Positions 1 through 8,335 of a stretch of DNA of 64,000 nt are shown here, in pieces. This stretch comes from Noviherbaspirillum aerium (GTDB lineage: Bacteria > Pseudomonadota > Gammaproteobacteria > Burkholderiales > Burkholderiaceae_D), in contig NZ_VFAH01000003.1 of the NCBI RefSeq assembly GCF_008929045.1, forward strand, positions 62,001 through 126,000. Direction: 5' to 3'. The notes under the pieces were generated by a model, which saw only the letters and a list, made by a program, of their open reading frames with translations, searched no databases and had not been told where the DNA came from. A program made the translations under genes and the position numbers. Each line of letters opens with the position of its first letter. Within the stretch, counting starts at the first letter, position 1.

Positions 1-488
1 ACCTTGTCGGCCATGTAGGCCTTCACCAGCGACACGTCGGCCACCAGCGAGCGCTCCATCACGTATTTCTCACCGTCGAATTCACGCACTTCCTTGCCGT
101 CGGCGACGATCGTGCCGACACCGGTCTTGGTGAAGAAGGCCGGGATGCCGGAGCCGCCGGCGCGCAGCTTTTCAGCCAGCGTGCCCTGCGGAGTGAACTC
201 CAGTTCAAGTTCGCCCGCCAGGTACTGCCGCTCGAACTCCTTGTTCTCGCCGACATAGGATGCGATCATTTTTTTGATCTGGCGCGTTGTCAGCAGCTGG
301 CCCAGGCCGAAACCGTCGACGCCGGCATTGTTGGAAATCGCCGTCAGGTTTTGCACGCCGGAGTCGCGCAACGCGGCGATCAGCGCTTCGGGAATGCCGC
401 ACAGGCCGAAGCCGCCCACGGCGATAGTCTGCCCGTCCTTGACGATGCCGGCCAGCGCGCTGGCGGCATCCGGATAAACTTTATTCAT
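1..488 (-). CDS. CoA-transferase subunit A (3-oxoacid type), 3' end cut by window
   Basis: Family I CoA-transferase, alpha subunit. Such enzymes move CoA from succinyl-CoA or acetyl-CoA to a 3-oxo acid such as acetoacetate or 3-oxoadipate, as an alpha-beta complex in the cytoplasm. The first 162 residues are in the window and the C-terminus runs off the left edge. The family signature is clear near the N-terminus: [16 protein letters not shown], with the Gly-Gly-Phe turn that binds CoA, at about residues 18-33. The start is the ATG at 486-488, which opens with [12 protein letters not shown]. Subunit B, which carries the catalytic glutamate, would be expected just outside the window. The gene is divergent from the PAS-LuxR regulator, which may control it. 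The exact substrate (acetoacetate or 3-oxoadipate) cannot be told from this part. Confidence 0.88.
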   Translation of the reverse strand, partial: MNKVYPDAASALAGIVKDGQTIAVGGFGLCGIPEALIAALRDSGVQNLTAISNNAGVDGFGLGQLLTTRQIKKMIASYVGENKEFERQYLAGELELEFTPQGTLAEKLRAGGSGIPAFFTKTGVGTIVADGKEVREFDGEKYVMERSLVADVSLVKAYMADK

Positions 489-618
489 ACCGACCCTCTT
501 CTTGTATAAAGTGCCCGTAGGCTGTTCTAATGTGTCCGCCAGCATAAGATGGTGGACTTGGCCATGCAATACCGTAAAAATACGAATTTTCCGCCTTAAG
601 CAAGCGCCCCGAGGAAGA

Positions 619-1179
619 ATGAGCGCATTTCCAACTATAGATTACGAGACAATCTTCCGGCATGCCCCGGTCGGCATGTGCGTTTCCCACCATAGGGTCA
701 TCCAGTCCTGCAACGAGGCGCTGGCCCGCATGTTCGGCTATCAGCCTGACCAGCTGGTAGGAAAATCCTTCCTGGTGCTATATCCCACCCTGGATGAATT
801 CGAGCGCACCGGTGCCCGCATCGTGCCGATCATGAGCGCCAAGGGCCATTATTCGGACGAGCGCATCATGAAACGGGCGAACCAGGAGCTATTCTGGTGC
901 CATGTGAGCGGCCGTTCATTGATCCATGACGACCCGCATGCGGCCGGCATCTGGACTTTTGAAGACTTGAGCGCAAAACGGCCCGTCACGGCGGAACTCA
1001 CGCCGCGCGAACGGGAAATCGCCGCCCTTCTGGTCGAGGGCAAGACCAGCAAGCTGATCGCACGCCAGGTCGGACTCAGTCCGCGCACCGTGGAGATGCA
1101 CCGTGCCAAGCTGATGCGCAAGTTCTCAGCGTCGACCTCCAGCGAGCTGGTGCATCGCCTCGTCGGCGTCACCGGTTGA
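619..1179 (+). CDS. PAS domain LuxR-type transcription regulator
   Basis: A 186-residue DNA-binding regulator. Residues 5-120 form one PAS sensor domain ([11 protein letters not shown], then [10 protein letters not shown] and a long PAC-like end). Residues 124-186 are a LuxR-type helix-turn-helix that begins [19 protein letters not shown] and includes [14 protein letters not shown]. There is no receiver domain, so the PAS domain probably senses a small molecule or redox state directly. The ATG at 619 follows a good ribosome binding site (GAGGAAG at 611-617). The frame is open further upstream to 502, but the longer N-terminus has no PAS similarity. The gene is divergent from the CoA-transferase subunit and convergent with the thioesterase, whose stop codons lie only about 20 bases apart. 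Its ligand is unknown. Confidence 0.85.
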   Translation: MSAFPTIDYETIFRHAPVGMCVSHHRVIQSCNEALARMFGYQPDQLVGKSFLVLYPTLDEFERTGARIVPIMSAKGHYSDERIMKRANQELFWCHVSGRSLIHDDPHAAGIWTFEDLSAKRPVTAELTPREREIAALLVEGKTSKLIARQVGLSPRTVEMHRAKLMRKFSASTSSELVHRLVGVTG

Positions 1180-1200
1180 GCGACCCTGCCCGGCCCTGTC

Positions 1201-1614
1201 TTATTCCGGTGTCGCGAGCAGAGCCCGGATGCGTTCGGGAAGCGGCGTCGATTTCTCCTTGGGGAAATCGACCCACACGATCTTCGCCCCGCCTTCCGCG
1301 GCGATCACATCGGGCTCGTCGACGCGGCGGATTTCCTGATAGCTTTCAAAGCTGGAACGTCCCGGCTCGCCGACATAGGTACGGATTTCGATGTCGCCCG
1401 GATACTTCAGCTGCTTGATGAAGGTGCATCGGGCATTGACAATGACCGGCCCTTCCCCGCTCGGGTCTGGCTGGCAACCGGCTTCCACGAACCAGGAGAT
1501 GCGGGCCTGCTCCAGGTAGCGGAAATATACCGTGTTGTTGACATGTCCCATCGCATCCATGTCGCCCCAGCGGATGGGCATGCGCAGCGTATGGACGAGC
1601 TTCTTTCTTGTCAT
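1201..1614 (-). CDS. Acyl-CoA thioesterase, hotdog fold (YbgC/FadM type)
   Basis: A 137-residue single hotdog domain protein of the 4-hydroxybenzoyl-CoA thioesterase type, expected to hydrolyse acyl-CoA to free acid and CoA in the cytoplasm. The active-site helix signature is present near the N-terminus: RWGDMDAMGHVNNTVYFRYL, with the usual Asp of the WxDMDxxGHVNN motif. Length fits the family. I chose the ATG at 1612-1614 (MTRKKLVHTL). An in-frame TTG at 1630-1632 is possible, and neither has a strong ribosome binding site. The gene lies 57 bases behind the SDR gene on the same strand, so the two are probably cotranscribed. Its true substrate chain length cannot be read from the sequence. 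Confidence 0.85.
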   Translation of the reverse strand: MTRKKLVHTLRMPIRWGDMDAMGHVNNTVYFRYLEQARISWFVEAGCQPDPSGEGPVIVNARCTFIKQLKYPGDIEIRTYVGEPGRSSFESYQEIRRVDEPDVIAAEGGAKIVWVDFPKEKSTPLPERIRALLATPE

Positions 1615-1671
1615 CGGATTCAATCGATTCAATCAGTAATCGGTGGTTGGGGATGCCTGCGGGGTGCCGGA

Positions 1672-2448
1672 TCAGTACGCCGCCATGCCGTCGTCGGCGG
1701 TGACGATCGCGCCATTCATGAAGCGCGACTCTTCGCCCGCGAGCAGCAGCAGCAGGCCATCCAGATCCTCCGGCTGGCCGAGACGCTTGCGCGGCAGCAT
1801 GTTGATCAGGTTCTGGCCGTTTTCGGTGGCGAAATAGTCTTCGTTGATCTCGGTGCTGATGTATCCCGGACAGATGGCATTGACGTTGATGCCGAAACGC
1901 CCCCACTCGACCGCCATGGATTTGGTCATATGCACGACCGCCGCCTTGCTCATGCAGTAGATACCGATCTGAGGCAGCACGCGCAAGCCGGCCACCGAAG
2001 CAATATTGATGATGCGATGCTGTTTCTTCGGATCACCCTTGGCGCGGGCGATCATGCGCTTGGCAGCCTCCTGGGCAACGAAGAACGCGCCGCGCTGGTT
2101 GGTGTCCATGACAAAGGCATAGTCTTCCGGGGTGACGTCGACCAGGCGTTGAGTGGTCGATACGCCGGAATTGTTGACCAGGATATCGATCGGGCCGGCT
2201 TCGGTTTCGGCATGGGCAATGGCGGACTTGATGCTGCCATAGTCGGTGACGTCCAGAGCGACGACATGGGCCGCACCGCCGCCAGCCTCGATTTCGGCGC
2301 GCAGCTCCTTGAGCCGCTCCACCCGGCGCGAAGCGAGAACCACCTGCGCGCCTGCCTGTGCCAGCACCTTGGCGAAACGCGCTCCCAAACCGCTGGAAGC
2401 GCCGGTAACCAGAGCGATCTTGCCTTCAAAGTTGACTTCAATCCCCAC
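1672..2448 (-). CDS. SDR family NAD(P)-dependent oxidoreductase
   Basis: A classical short-chain dehydrogenase of 258 residues. The nucleotide-binding turn TGASSGLG is at residues 15-22, the NNSG motif at 92-95 (NNAG in most members), the catalytic Ser at 151 and the YxxxK pair as Tyr164 and Lys168. The basic pair after strand 2 (ASRR, 39-42) favours NADP(H). The start is a GTG at 2446-2448 with a clear upstream ribosome binding site (AAGGAG). Together with the thioesterase behind it and the ETF-QO gene divergent to it, the setting suggests fatty acyl or 3-hydroxyacyl metabolism. The FabG-like length also allows a 3-oxoacyl reductase role, so the substrate stays open. Confidence 0.9.
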   Translation of the reverse strand: MGIEVNFEGKIALVTGASSGLGARFAKVLAQAGAQVVLASRRVERLKELRAEIEAGGGAAHVVALDVTDYGSIKSAIAHAETEAGPIDILVNNSGVSTTQRLVDVTPEDYAFVMDTNQRGAFFVAQEAAKRMIARAKGDPKKQHRIINIASVAGLRVLPQIGIYCMSKAAVVHMTKSMAVEWGRFGINVNAICPGYISTEINEDYFATENGQNLINMLPRKRLGQPEDLDGLLLLLAGEESRFMNGAIVTADDGMAAY

Positions 2449-2491
2449 AAGTTTCTCCTTTTATTGATTCCGGACTCGGTCTTGATAGATG

Positions 2492-2543
2492 GCTAGACGT
2501 TATCATTACATGAAAGAGCGGCAATTAGAGCGGAGCGTCTAGC
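2492..2543. repeat. 8-bp inverted repeat between SDR and ETF-QO genes
   Basis: GCTAGACG at 2492-2499 is matched by CGTCTAGC at 2536-2543 in the 160-base divergent spacer between the SDR gene and the ETF-QO gene. The arms are perfect but 36 bases apart, so this is more likely a pair of half-sites than a hairpin. No regulator can be named. Confidence 0.35.
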
Positions 2544-2610
2544 GTTCAATCGCGAAATCCACGACAATTAGCACGTTCGTTCGATAATTCTAAACTACCT
2601 TGGTGAGACC

Positions 2611-4287
2611 ATGACGCAGACCCAAAACCTGATAGAACAATACGGCCCGCGCGAAGCGATGAAATATGACGTCGTGATCGTCGGCGGCGGCCCGGCCGGC
2701 CTGTCAGCCGCGATCCGCTTGAAGCAGCTTGCCGCCGAACAGGGCAGCGAGGTCTCCGTCTGCGTGCTGGAAAAAGGCAGCGAAGTCGGCGCCCATATCC
2801 TCTCCGGCGCCGTCATGGACCCGATCGCCATGAACGAGCTCTTTCCCAACTGGAAGGAACTCGGCGCCCCGCTCAATACGCCGGTCACCGAAGACCAGTT
2901 CCTGTTCCTGACCGAGAAGAAAGCCACCAAGACCCCCGGCTGGGCGCTGCCCGCCTGCTTCCAGAACCACGGCAACTACGTGGTGTCGCTGGCAAACGTG
3001 GTGCGCTGGCTAGGCCAGCAGGCCGAATCGCTTGGCGTGGAAATATTCCCCGGCTTCCCGGCCGCCGAAGTCCTGTACAACGACGACGGTTCGGTCAAAG
3101 GCGTGGCCACAGGCAACATGGGCGTGGACCGCGAAGGCAATCCGACCGACGCCTTCCAGCTCGGCATGGAACTGCATGCGAAGTACACCTTCTTCGCCGA
3201 GGGCGCGCGCGGCCACCTGGGCAAGCAGCTCATGTCCAAGTACCATCTCAACAAGGATGCCGATCCCCAGACCTATGCCATCGGCATCAAGGAACTGTGG
3301 GAAATCGATCCGAAGATGCACAAGCCCGGCCTGGTGATTCACACCGCCGGCTGGCCGCTCGATGCCGATACCTATGGTGGTTCCTTCCTCTATCACCTGG
3401 AAAACAACCAGGTGGCGGTGGGTTACGTGATCGGGCTGGCATACCAGAATCCCTACCTCTCGCCCTATGAGGAATTCCAGCGCTACAAGACGCATCCGGA
3501 AATCCGCAAGTACTTCGAAGGCGGCAAGCGCATCTCGTACGGTGCGCGGGCGCTGGTGGCCGGCGGCCTGCAGTCCCTGCCGAAGCTGACCTTCCCGGGC
3601 GGCGTGCTGATCGGCTGCGATGCTGGCTTCCTGAATGCGTCGCGCATCAAGGGCAGCCATGCGGCGATGAAGACCGGCATGATGGCGGCGGAAGCGGCCT
3701 TTGCCGCGCTCGGCGCCGGTCGTGCCCAGGATGAGCTGACCGCATTTCCGGAAGCGTTCAAGGCATCATGGCTGCATGAAGAACTGTACAAGGGCCGCAA
3801 CTTCAAGCCGTTCATGACGCAGGGCCTGTACAAGGGCACGCTGATGGTGGGCATCGACCAGGTCCTGTTCCGCGGCAAGGCGCCCTGGACGCTGCGCCAC
3901 AAGCATGCCGACCATGAATGCCTGCGCCCGGCTTCGGACTTCAAGCCGATCGTCTATCCGAAGCCCGATGGCAAACTGACCTTCGACAAGCTCAGCTCGG
4001 TGTTCATCTCCAACACCAATCATGCGGAAGAACAGCCGGTGCACCTGACGCTCAAGGATGCGAGCGTGCCGGTCAACGTCAACCTGGCGAAGTATGCGGG
4101 GCCGGAACAGCGCTACTGCCCGGCTGGCGTGTACGAGTATGTGCAGAACGACGCCGGCGAGGACCGGCTGCAGATCAATGCGCAGAATTGCGTGCACTGC
4201 AAGACCTGCGACATCAAGGATCCGACGCAGAACATCGTCTGGGTCACGCCGGAAGGCGGCGGCGGACCAAATTATCCGAATATGTAA
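2611..4287 (+). CDS. Electron transfer flavoprotein-ubiquinone oxidoreductase
   Basis: ETF-QO takes electrons from the electron transfer flavoprotein, which collects them from acyl-CoA dehydrogenases, and passes them to ubiquinone at the inner membrane. The 558-residue product has the normal family length. The FAD-binding GGGPAG is at residues 25-30, followed by a conserved acidic strand end ([10 protein letters not shown]). The C-terminal 4Fe-4S cluster ligands are Cys503, Cys527, Cys530 and Cys533, and the protein ends in the family's usual PNYPNM. The ATG at 2611 gives the standard N-terminus. The gene stands alone, with its own terminator behind it. The etfA and etfB genes are not in the window. 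Confidence 0.96.
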   Translation: MTQTQNLIEQYGPREAMKYDVVIVGGGPAGLSAAIRLKQLAAEQGSEVSVCVLEKGSEVGAHILSGAVMDPIAMNELFPNWKELGAPLNTPVTEDQFLFLTEKKATKTPGWALPACFQNHGNYVVSLANVVRWLGQQAESLGVEIFPGFPAAEVLYNDDGSVKGVATGNMGVDREGNPTDAFQLGMELHAKYTFFAEGARGHLGKQLMSKYHLNKDADPQTYAIGIKELWEIDPKMHKPGLVIHTAGWPLDADTYGGSFLYHLENNQVAVGYVIGLAYQNPYLSPYEEFQRYKTHPEIRKYFEGGKRISYGARALVAGGLQSLPKLTFPGGVLIGCDAGFLNASRIKGSHAAMKTGMMAAEAAFAALGAGRAQDELTAFPEAFKASWLHEELYKGRNFKPFMTQGLYKGTLMVGIDQVLFRGKAPWTLRHKHADHECLRPASDFKPIVYPKPDGKLTFDKLSSVFISNTNHAEEQPVHLTLKDASVPVNVNLAKYAGPEQRYCPAGVYEYVQNDAGEDRLQINAQNCVHCKTCDIKDPTQNIVWVTPEGGGGPNYPNM

Positions 4288-4294
4288 CGCAATA

Positions 4295-4320
4295 AAAAGA
4301 GCCGCACATGCGGCTCTTTT
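4295..4320. terminator. Bidirectional intrinsic terminator
   Basis: An 11-bp stem, AAAAGAGCCGC / GCGGCTCTTTT, with an ACAT loop. It lies between the convergent ETF-QO gene and the NUDIX gene. A T-run follows the stem on either strand, so it can end both transcripts, including the long complex I transcript. Confidence 0.92.
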
Positions 4321-4344
4321 CTCATCCTTCGGCATCAAGCCCAG

Positions 4345-4899
4345 TCAAGGCTTCCATTGGCCGCTAATGATTCTTTCCAGCCAGAAGCTGCCGATCACGG
4401 TCTTCACGTCCGTAATCTTCCCGGACCTCACCCATTCCAGCATCTCGGGAACGGTCGCAGTAAAAGTTTCCAGGAACTCGCCTTCATCGAGTTCACTCTC
4501 TCCGGCCGTCAAACCGCGTGCCAGGAAGATATCGAGATGTTCATCGGAATAGGCAATCGCATTGTGGATGGTGCAGAGGAAGTGCCAGTCGGTTGCGGTG
4601 TACCCCGTCTCTTCCTTCAATTCCCGCTTCGCGCAATCCAGCGGATCCTCATTCGGATCGATTTTGCCGGCGGGAAATTCAATGAAGACATCATGCAAGG
4701 GATAGCGGAACTGCCGTTCGAGCAGAACAGTTCCGTCATCCAGCAACGGAAGAATCACCACTGCGCCGGGATGCTTGATGTACTCGCGCTTGGTCTGCTT
4801 GCCGTCAGGCAGGCGAATGGTATCGCGCTGGACCTTTAAAAAATGTCCGTCATAGGCGACTTCGGTATCGACCTGCGTTTCTTTCAAATCCGGATTCAC
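4345..4899 (-). CDS. NUDIX hydrolase, ADP-ribose pyrophosphatase-like
   Basis: A 184-residue NUDIX protein, likely to cleave ADP-ribose or another nucleoside diphosphate derivative into AMP plus a sugar phosphate. The NUDIX box is perfect at residues 78-100: G, five residues, E, seven residues, then RELKEETGY. The N-terminal strand pattern (VQRDTIRLPDGK, then HPGAVVILPLLDDGTVLLERQFR) is that of the ADPRase subfamily. The start is a GTG at 4897-4899. It lies 68 bases behind the DUF2818 gene and is the last gene before the bidirectional terminator, so it is probably the tail of the complex I operon. A role in clearing NAD breakdown products would fit that place, but this is inference. Confidence 0.9.
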   Translation of the reverse strand: MNPDLKETQVDTEVAYDGHFLKVQRDTIRLPDGKQTKREYIKHPGAVVILPLLDDGTVLLERQFRYPLHDVFIEFPAGKIDPNEDPLDCAKRELKEETGYTATDWHFLCTIHNAIAYSDEHLDIFLARGLTAGESELDEGEFLETFTATVPEMLEWVRSGKITDVKTVIGSFWLERIISGQWKP

Positions 4900-4967
4900 G
4901 TGCCTGCCCTATCAACGATGGAAAACCATCATTGTAATCTCCGGGCAATGTCCGGCATTAGAGCAAA

Positions 4968-5273
4968 TCAAGCATGCTGCTTGCGCAGATAGCGGAAGAC
5001 GAAGCCCGGAAACGAGAGAACGAGGAAAAGACAGCCGGTAATGGCGTAGAACTCCCAACGCTGCGGAAACGCATTGCCTATGCGTGATTCAATGAAGTAG
5101 GCAATAGCTCCGACGATGAAGTAGAGGATGATGAGTTCCAGCAGGCGAAGCCAGAGAGACTTGGCTGGACGCTTGAAAGACACGATGCCGAGAAAGCGTT
5201 CGTTGAGAAACGGGAGGTTGGCGGCGGCTGCCGCCAACAGGATCACGAACCAGCTTGAAAGCGAAACATCCAC
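4968..5273 (-). CDS. DUF2818 family membrane protein
   Basis: A 101-residue inner membrane protein with three hydrophobic segments (SSWFVILLAAAAANLPF, LELIILYFIVGAIAYFI, and FYAITGCLFLVLSFPGFVF), ending in a basic tail. I recognise it as the DUF2818 family, which is found next to nuoN in betaproteobacteria. The GTG at 5271-5273 gives the family's usual start (MDVSLSSWF). The longer frame to 5324 would run into nuoN. It starts 14 bases behind the nuoN stop, so translation is probably coupled to nuoN. The position suggests a part in complex I assembly or stability, but no function is established and none shows in the sequence. Confidence 0.85.
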   Translation of the reverse strand: MDVSLSSWFVILLAAAAANLPFLNERFLGIVSFKRPAKSLWLRLLELIILYFIVGAIAYFIESRIGNAFPQRWEFYAITGCLFLVLSFPGFVFRYLRKQHA

Positions 5274-5287
5274 TGCGCTATATCGTT

Positions 5288-6769
5288 TCAGGAAGACAGG
5301 GTTCTGACCATCGCCGTTGCGCACAGCGCCATCAGCGGGCCGGGAAGGATGCCGAGGACAAGCACCGCCAGGCCATTGATTGTCAGCGTCATGCGCATAT
5401 CGCCGGGCACCACGATCTTGCTGTTATCCACCGGCTCGTCAAAGTACATGACCTTTACCACGCGCAGATAGTAGAAGGCGCCGATCAGGGACAGAAGCAC
5501 CGACACCACCGCCAGCCAGACCTGACCCGTGCTCAGCACTGCCTGCAGGACCGCCAGCTTGGCATAGAAGCCAACGGTAGGAGGAATGCCGGTAAGGGAG
5601 AACATGAGGATCAGCATGACAAGGGCGAACAGCGGGCTGCGCTGGTTAAGGCCTTTGAAGTCGTCAATGCTCTCCGCCTCGAAACCGGCGCGCGCCAGCA
5701 GCATGATCAGCCCGAAGGTACCGAGCGTCGTCAGCACATAGGCAACGGAATAGAACATGGCCGAGCTGTAGGCATTGGCCGCCGAGGCGATATTGCCATT
5801 CACCACGCCGGCGAGCATGCCAAGCAGCATGAAACCCATCTGACCGATGGTCGAATAAGCCAGCATGCGCTTGAGGTTGGTCTGCACGATGGCCGTGATG
5901 TTGCCCACTGCCATGGAGAGCACCGCAAGAACCGTCAGCATCTGCTGCCAGTCGATCGCCAGCGGGAACAGGCCTTCCACCAGCAGGCGGATACAGATCG
6001 CGAAGCCAGCCAGCTTGGGAGCGCCGCCAAGCAGGAGCGTGACAGCCGTCGGCGCACCCTGGTAGACGTCGGGCACCCACATGTGGAAAGGCACCACACC
6101 CAGCTTGAACGCCAGACCGGACACCACGAAGACCAGGCCGAACACGAGCACCGTCTTGTTGACGCTGCCAGATGCGGTTGCCTTTGCAACTTCGGTCAGG
6201 TCGAGCGAGCCGGTGGCGCCATAAAGCATGGACATGCCGTACAGAAGGAAGCCAGAGGACAATGCGCCGAGGATGAAGTATTTCATCGCCGCTTCGGTCG
6301 ACACGGCATTGCCGCGGCGAAGAGCGACCAGCGCATAGGTTGACAGCGACATGAGTTCGACGCCGAGGTAAATGATCAGGAAATTGTTCCCGGAGATCAT
6401 GACCATCTGTCCAAGCAGCGCAAACAGCGCCAGGACATAAAATTCACCGCCAAGTCCATTGCCAAGCATGCCGCGCTCGGTGGCGTATTGACGGGAATAG
6501 ATCAGCGTCACGCCCATGGCGATATATGAACAGATCTTCAGCAGGTTCGACATCGCATCCGACACGAACATGTTGTTGAAGGTGTATGCCGTGGGGCGTG
6601 CGTAATCGACGGCATTCAGGCCGATACAGACCACCAAGGCGATGAGGGTAAGCGCATAGGTGATATTACGCTTGCCATCCTTCAGGAACATATCAATCAG
6701 AAGGATTGCCGATGTCGCTATCAGCAGGAAAATTTCCGGATAAACCGGTACGAAATTTACATTGTTCAT
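5288..6769 (-). CDS. nuoN: NADH-quinone oxidoreductase subunit N
   Basis: NuoN is one of the three antiporter-like proton-pumping subunits of complex I in the inner membrane. The 493-residue product is hydrophobic throughout, with about 14 transmembrane helices. The proton-conducting core is visible: the helix with [15 protein letters not shown] (key Glu), the Lys of [19 protein letters not shown], and the Lys-containing [21 protein letters not shown]. The start is the ATG at 6767-6769. It lies 48 bases behind nuoM and is the last of the 14 nuo genes. Confidence 0.97.
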   Translation of the reverse strand: MNNVNFVPVYPEIFLLIATSAILLIDMFLKDGKRNITYALTLIALVVCIGLNAVDYARPTAYTFNNMFVSDAMSNLLKICSYIAMGVTLIYSRQYATERGMLGNGLGGEFYVLALFALLGQMVMISGNNFLIIYLGVELMSLSTYALVALRRGNAVSTEAAMKYFILGALSSGFLLYGMSMLYGATGSLDLTEVAKATASGSVNKTVLVFGLVFVVSGLAFKLGVVPFHMWVPDVYQGAPTAVTLLLGGAPKLAGFAICIRLLVEGLFPLAIDWQQMLTVLAVLSMAVGNITAIVQTNLKRMLAYSTIGQMGFMLLGMLAGVVNGNIASAANAYSSAMFYSVAYVLTTLGTFGLIMLLARAGFEAESIDDFKGLNQRSPLFALVMLILMFSLTGIPPTVGFYAKLAVLQAVLSTGQVWLAVVSVLLSLIGAFYYLRVVKVMYFDEPVDNSKIVVPGDMRMTLTINGLAVLVLGILPGPLMALCATAMVRTLSS

Positions 6770-6817
6770 CTTGTCGTCGCTATTGTGCGTTCATTCATGC
6801 ATTCAGCCGGATGCCGG

Positions 6818-8308
6818 TTATTGCAACTTGGAGACTGCGACATGCTTGAGCAGGTCATCGACTGAAATCTGCATGACATCGGTAAACGGTGCCGGGTAGA
6901 CGCCCATTGCGATCACGGCAATTGCCAGTACGCCCAGCATGAAGAACTCGCGGCCATTGAGATCGGTCAGCTCGGCCACATGCTTGTTGCCGATGTCGCC
7001 GAACACCACGCGCTTGACCAGCCACAGGGAGTACGCCGCGCCGAAGATCAGCGCCGTCGCGGCAAGCATGCCGATCCAGAAATTGAACTTGACCGCGCCC
7101 AGGATCACCATGAATTCGCCGACGAAACCGGAGGTCGCAGGCAGTCCGCAGTTCGCCAGCGAAAACAGCACGAAGAATGCGGCGAAGCGGGGCATGGTGT
7201 TGATCACGCCGCCGTAGTCGGCGATCTGGCGGGAATGCATGCGGTCGTACAGCACGCCGATGCAAAGGAACATGGCGCCCGACACGAAGCCGTGGGAAAT
7301 CATCTGCACGATACCGCCCTGCACCGCCATGTCGTTGAACATGAAGAAACCGAGCGTTACGAAGCCCATGTGCGCAATCGACGAATAGGCGACGAGCTTC
7401 TTCATGTCGGCCTGCACCAGGGCAACCAGGCCGATGTAGATCACCGCAATCAGCGACAGCGTGATGATGAACCCGGACAGCGCATGGCTGGCGTCAGGAG
7501 CGATCGGCAAGGAGAACCGCAGGAAACCGTAGGCGCCCAGTTTCAGCATGATCGCGGCCAGCACCACCGAACCGCCGGTCGGCGCTTCCACGTGGGCGTC
7601 TGGCAGCCAGGTATGCACCGGCCACATCGGCACCTTGACCGCGAAGGCCATCAGGAAAGCGAAGAAGATCAGTATCTGGACATTGAGCGGTAGCGGAAGC
7701 TTGTGCCAGGTCAGGATTTCGAAACTGCCGCCCGACTTGAAGTACAGGTACAGGAGCGCCACCAGCGTCAGCAGCGAGCCGAGCAAGGTGTAGAGGAAGA
7801 ACTTGACTGCCGCATAGACGCGGTTGGCGCCGCCCCAGACACCGATGATGATGAACATCGGGATCAGGGTCGCTTCGAAGAAGACATAGAACAGCAGACC
7901 ATCCAGCGCGCAGAACACGCCGATCATCAGTCCCGAGAGGATCAGGAAGGCGCCCATGTATTGCGCGACGCGCTTTTCGATCACTTCCCAGCCGGCGATG
8001 ACGACGATCACCGTGATGAAGGCCGTCAGCAGGACAAACCAGACCGAGATGCCATCAACGCCAAGCAGATACTGCACGTTGAATCGCTCGATCCAGGACG
8101 CCCTCTCGACAAACTGCATGCCGTGCGCCGCCTTGTCGAACTGGTTAATCAGCGGCAAGGTGACGAGGAAGCTGATGATCGAACCGATCAGCGATACTCC
8201 GCGCACCAGGCCAGGATTGCTGTCCCTGCCGAATGCGAGGACAAACACGCCGAATGCGATCGGACACCAGATCGCAAGGCTCAAGAGAGGAAAAGTTGAC
8301 TGCATCAT
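6818..8308 (-). CDS. nuoM: NADH-quinone oxidoreductase subunit M
   Basis: NuoM is the middle antiporter-like proton channel of complex I. The 496-residue product shows the typical charged residues in the membrane: Glu in LFYVFFEATLIPMFIIIGVWG, Lys in AVKFFLYTLLGSLL, the HTWLPDAHVEAPTGGSVVLA segment and Lys in VQADMKKLVAYSSIAHMGFV. It starts at an ATG at 8306-8308, with a second in-frame ATG directly after it. The spacing to nuoL is 27 bases and to nuoN 48, all on the same strand. Confidence 0.97.
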   Translation of the reverse strand: MMQSTFPLLSLAIWCPIAFGVFVLAFGRDSNPGLVRGVSLIGSIISFLVTLPLINQFDKAAHGMQFVERASWIERFNVQYLLGVDGISVWFVLLTAFITVIVVIAGWEVIEKRVAQYMGAFLILSGLMIGVFCALDGLLFYVFFEATLIPMFIIIGVWGGANRVYAAVKFFLYTLLGSLLTLVALLYLYFKSGGSFEILTWHKLPLPLNVQILIFFAFLMAFAVKVPMWPVHTWLPDAHVEAPTGGSVVLAAIMLKLGAYGFLRFSLPIAPDASHALSGFIITLSLIAVIYIGLVALVQADMKKLVAYSSIAHMGFVTLGFFMFNDMAVQGGIVQMISHGFVSGAMFLCIGVLYDRMHSRQIADYGGVINTMPRFAAFFVLFSLANCGLPATSGFVGEFMVILGAVKFNFWIGMLAATALIFGAAYSLWLVKRVVFGDIGNKHVAELTDLNGREFFMLGVLAIAVIAMGVYPAPFTDVMQISVDDLLKHVAVSKLQ

Positions 8309-8335
8309 GGTTTTTATTTGCTTTACATCGCCAAC

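Noticed and set aside
5255-6343. Long plus-strand ORF of 362 codons opposite nuoN
   Set aside because: Rich in His, Gln, Arg and Asp with no domain pattern; it is the antisense shadow of a GC-rich membrane protein gene. The same holds for the long frames opposite nuoM, nuoL, nuoG, leuA and asd.
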